Shown in pieces: positions 5,603 through 6,830 of a DNA stretch of 6,830 nucleotides. The DNA is taken from NCBI GenBank assembly GCA_028716065.1, contig JAQUQN010000060.1:1-6830 (forward strand), given 5' to 3'. Below the pieces are notes generated by a model, which saw only the letters and a list, made by a program, of their open reading frames with translations, ran no database searches and was not told the DNA's origin. The translations under genes and the position numbers were made by a program. The stretch comes from Candidatus Omnitrophota bacterium. Lineage in GTDB: Bacteria; Omnitrophota; Gorgyraeia; 2-01-FULL-45-10. Within the stretch, counting starts at the first letter, position 1; each line of letters starts with the position of its first letter.

Positions 5603-6439
5603 TTAGCTCAACTTGGCTAACGCCTCATCCAATTCCCTGATGGCGCGTTCATACTCCTCTTTCTTCGGCGCTATTCCGTGCCACTCTACTTTATTCTCAA
5701 CGAATGAGACGCCTTTGCCTTTTACGGTATGCGCTATTATGATGGTGGGCTCGCCTTTCGTATCCCCGGCCTCATCAAGCGCGTCCATCATCTTTACGAT
5801 GTCATGGCCATCAGTCTCTATGACATGCCACCCGAAATCTTTCCATTTATGGGTGTACGGTCCCATGTCTTTTATATCGCAGCAGAACCCGTCGATCTGT
5901 AATTTATTGAAGTCTATTATGGCGCAGATATTATCCAGTTCGTAATGAGCGGACGTCATCGCCGCTTCCCAGACCTGGCCCTCATTGGTCTCTCCGTCGC
6001 CCATGAGGCAGTATATCCTGACATTCGATTTATCGAGCCTTGCGGCGAGGGCCATGCCGTTGGCGATGGATAGCCCTTGGCCGAGGGAGCCGCTCGAGAT
6101 CTCGACTCCTGCCAGGCCGAGCTGCGGATGGCCCTGGAGTTGGCTTCCCAGTTTCCTCAGCGTCCAGAGTTTCTCTTTCGGGAAATATCCCTCGCTCGCC
6201 AGAACAGCGTAAAGAGCGGGGCAACCGTGGCCCTTCGAAAGAAGAAGCCTATCCCTTTCTTTCCAGCCCGGTTTTTTGGGATCGTGCCTTAACTTGTAAT
6301 CATATAAAGCCAATAAGATCTCCACCAAAGACAGGCTGCCACCGGTATGTCCAGAACCGGCAAGCGTGAGCATCTTCAGTATATCTTTCCTGATCTCTAT
6401 TGCCTTCTTCTGTAATTTTAATATATCGGGTCTTGTCAT
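5603..6439 (-). CDS. tkt: Transketolase, N-terminal subunit (ThDP pyrophosphate-binding domain)
   Basis: This is the first half of the split transketolase whose other half is at 1990-2958. It has 278 residues, normal for stand-alone N-terminal subunits. Visible are GSGHTGGSLSLVEILLALY (28-46) with His31, SKGHGCPALYAVL with His71, QGHPQ with His103, SSGSLGQGLS (115-124), and the ThDP/metal motif starting GDGETNEGQVWEA at 147 and ending in IDFNKLQ (175-181). HTVKGKGVSFVE (237-248) is the usual domain end. I chose the ATG at 6439, which overlaps the TPR gene's TGA as ATGA with GAGAAG just upstream. An in-frame ATG at 6505 would add 22 residues (rich in Arg, Gly and Glu) translated out of the TPR gene in another frame and unlike any transketolase. 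The motifs GSGHTGG and GDGETNEGQ separate it from DXS. Both subunits together are needed for a ThDP active site. Confidence 0.94.
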   Translation of the reverse strand: MTRPDILKLQKKAIEIRKDILKMLTLAGSGHTGGSLSLVEILLALYDYKLRHDPKKPGWKERDRLLLSKGHGCPALYAVLASEGYFPKEKLWTLRKLGSQLQGHPQLGLAGVEISSGSLGQGLSIANGMALAARLDKSNVRIYCLMGDGETNEGQVWEAAMTSAHYELDNICAIIDFNKLQIDGFCCDIKDMGPYTHKWKDFGWHVIETDGHDIVKMMDALDEAGDTKGEPTIIIAHTVKGKGVSFVENKVEWHGIAPKKEEYERAIRELDEALAKLS

Positions 6440-6830
6440 TTGATCTTCTCTAATTTTTCCTTTACATTCTCCTGGTCCGGATCGAGGTCGAGCGACCTCT
6501 GCCACTCCAAACGCGCTTTATCGACAAGGCCCTTTTTAAAATATACATCGCCCATGTGGTCCCTTATGGTTGCATCATCCGGTTCGATCTTGACCGATTT
6601 TTCCATTTCGACAAGGGCCTCATCCGTCATGCCCTTCCTGAAATAGGCCCAGCCGAGCGAATCCAGGTAGGCGCCGTTCGCAGGATCGTATTCGAGCGCC
6701 TTCTTTATCAGGCTGACGGCCTCGTCCAGATTAACACCCTCTTCCGCGAACATGTAACCGAGGTAATTATAGGCATCCGCGAATTTGGGGTCGAGTTTTA
6801 TGGCCTCTCTGAACTCTTTTATCGCCAGTT
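6436..6830 (-). CDS. Tetratricopeptide-repeat protein, C-terminal part (5' end outside window)
   Basis: The frame stays open to the window edge, so this is the last 130 residues of a longer protein; the internal ATG at 6753 is not a real start because the TPR pattern continues upstream of it. Roughly three and a half TPR units of 34-36 residues are visible. They are marked by AIKLDPKFADAYNYLGYMF, then ALEYDPANGAYLDSLGWAYF, then SVKIEPDDATIRDHMGDVYF and finally SLDLDPDQENVKEKLEKIK. Each shows the W/L-G-Y-A-P spacing of the family. TPRs are helical scaffolds for protein-protein contacts. Similar DSLGWAYFRKG...DHMGDVYFKKG tails are common in large bacterial TPR proteins, often exported or lipid-anchored, but the N-terminus that would show this is not here. 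The stop overlaps the transketolase N-terminal start by ATGA. Confidence 0.88.
   Translation of the reverse strand, partial: LAIKEFREAIKLDPKFADAYNYLGYMFAEEGVNLDEAVSLIKKALEYDPANGAYLDSLGWAYFRKGMTDEALVEMEKSVKIEPDDATIRDHMGDVYFKKGLVDKARLEWQRSLDLDPDQENVKEKLEKIK

Noticed and set aside
6440..6505. Extension of the transketolase N-terminal subunit to the upstream ATG at 6505
   Set aside because: The added 22 residues are the TPR gene read in another frame and match no transketolase. The ATG at 6439 forms the usual ATGA overlap.

Overview
The window looks like a chromosomal segment of a Gram-negative-type bacterium known mainly from uncultivated genomes. Three things point to an envelope with lipoproteins and murein: a lipoprotein signal peptide, an FtsH-type membrane protease and GlmU. 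The best guess for lineage is Candidatus Omnitrophota or a neighbouring PVC/deep-branching group. That rests on the ispE-spoVG-tRNA-Gln-glmU order, the split transketolase and the zinc-ribbon SpoVG, and it is inference, not proof. Every gene lies on the minus strand, so transcription runs from high to low coordinates. No phage, insertion sequence or CRISPR array is visible.

Block 1 (6830 to 1990) is a tight, probably single operon. It runs: the 3' end of a TPR protein, transketolase N-terminal subunit, a short FtsH-family AAA+ zinc protease, an unrecognised lipoprotein, then transketolase C-terminal subunit. The TPR/transketolase-N and FtsH/lipoprotein junctions are 4-base ATGA overlaps. The other two junctions are 11-12 base gaps with an AAGGAG ribosome binding site beside or overlapping the upstream stop codon. 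The two halves of one enzyme are thus separated by a membrane protease and an envelope lipoprotein, which is the most unusual part of the layout.

Between the blocks (1931-2007) lies a mirrored array of hexamers, GGTTRA on one side and CCTWAR on the other. It can form a long imperfect hairpin and supplies the last codons and the stop of the transketolase C-terminal gene.

Block 2 (1908 to 1) holds ispE (MEP isoprenoid pathway), spoVG (here with an inserted four-cysteine zinc ribbon), tRNA-Gln(UUG) with encoded CCA, a short leader with a strong 11-bp hairpin, and the 5' part of glmU (UDP-GlcNAc synthesis), which runs off the window. The order resembles the ispE...spoVG-glmU neighbourhood of Firmicutes. 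Block 2 supplies lipid-carrier and murein precursors. Block 1 supplies pentose-phosphate carbon rearrangement plus membrane proteolysis.

There is no gene-free stretch longer than about 300 bases.
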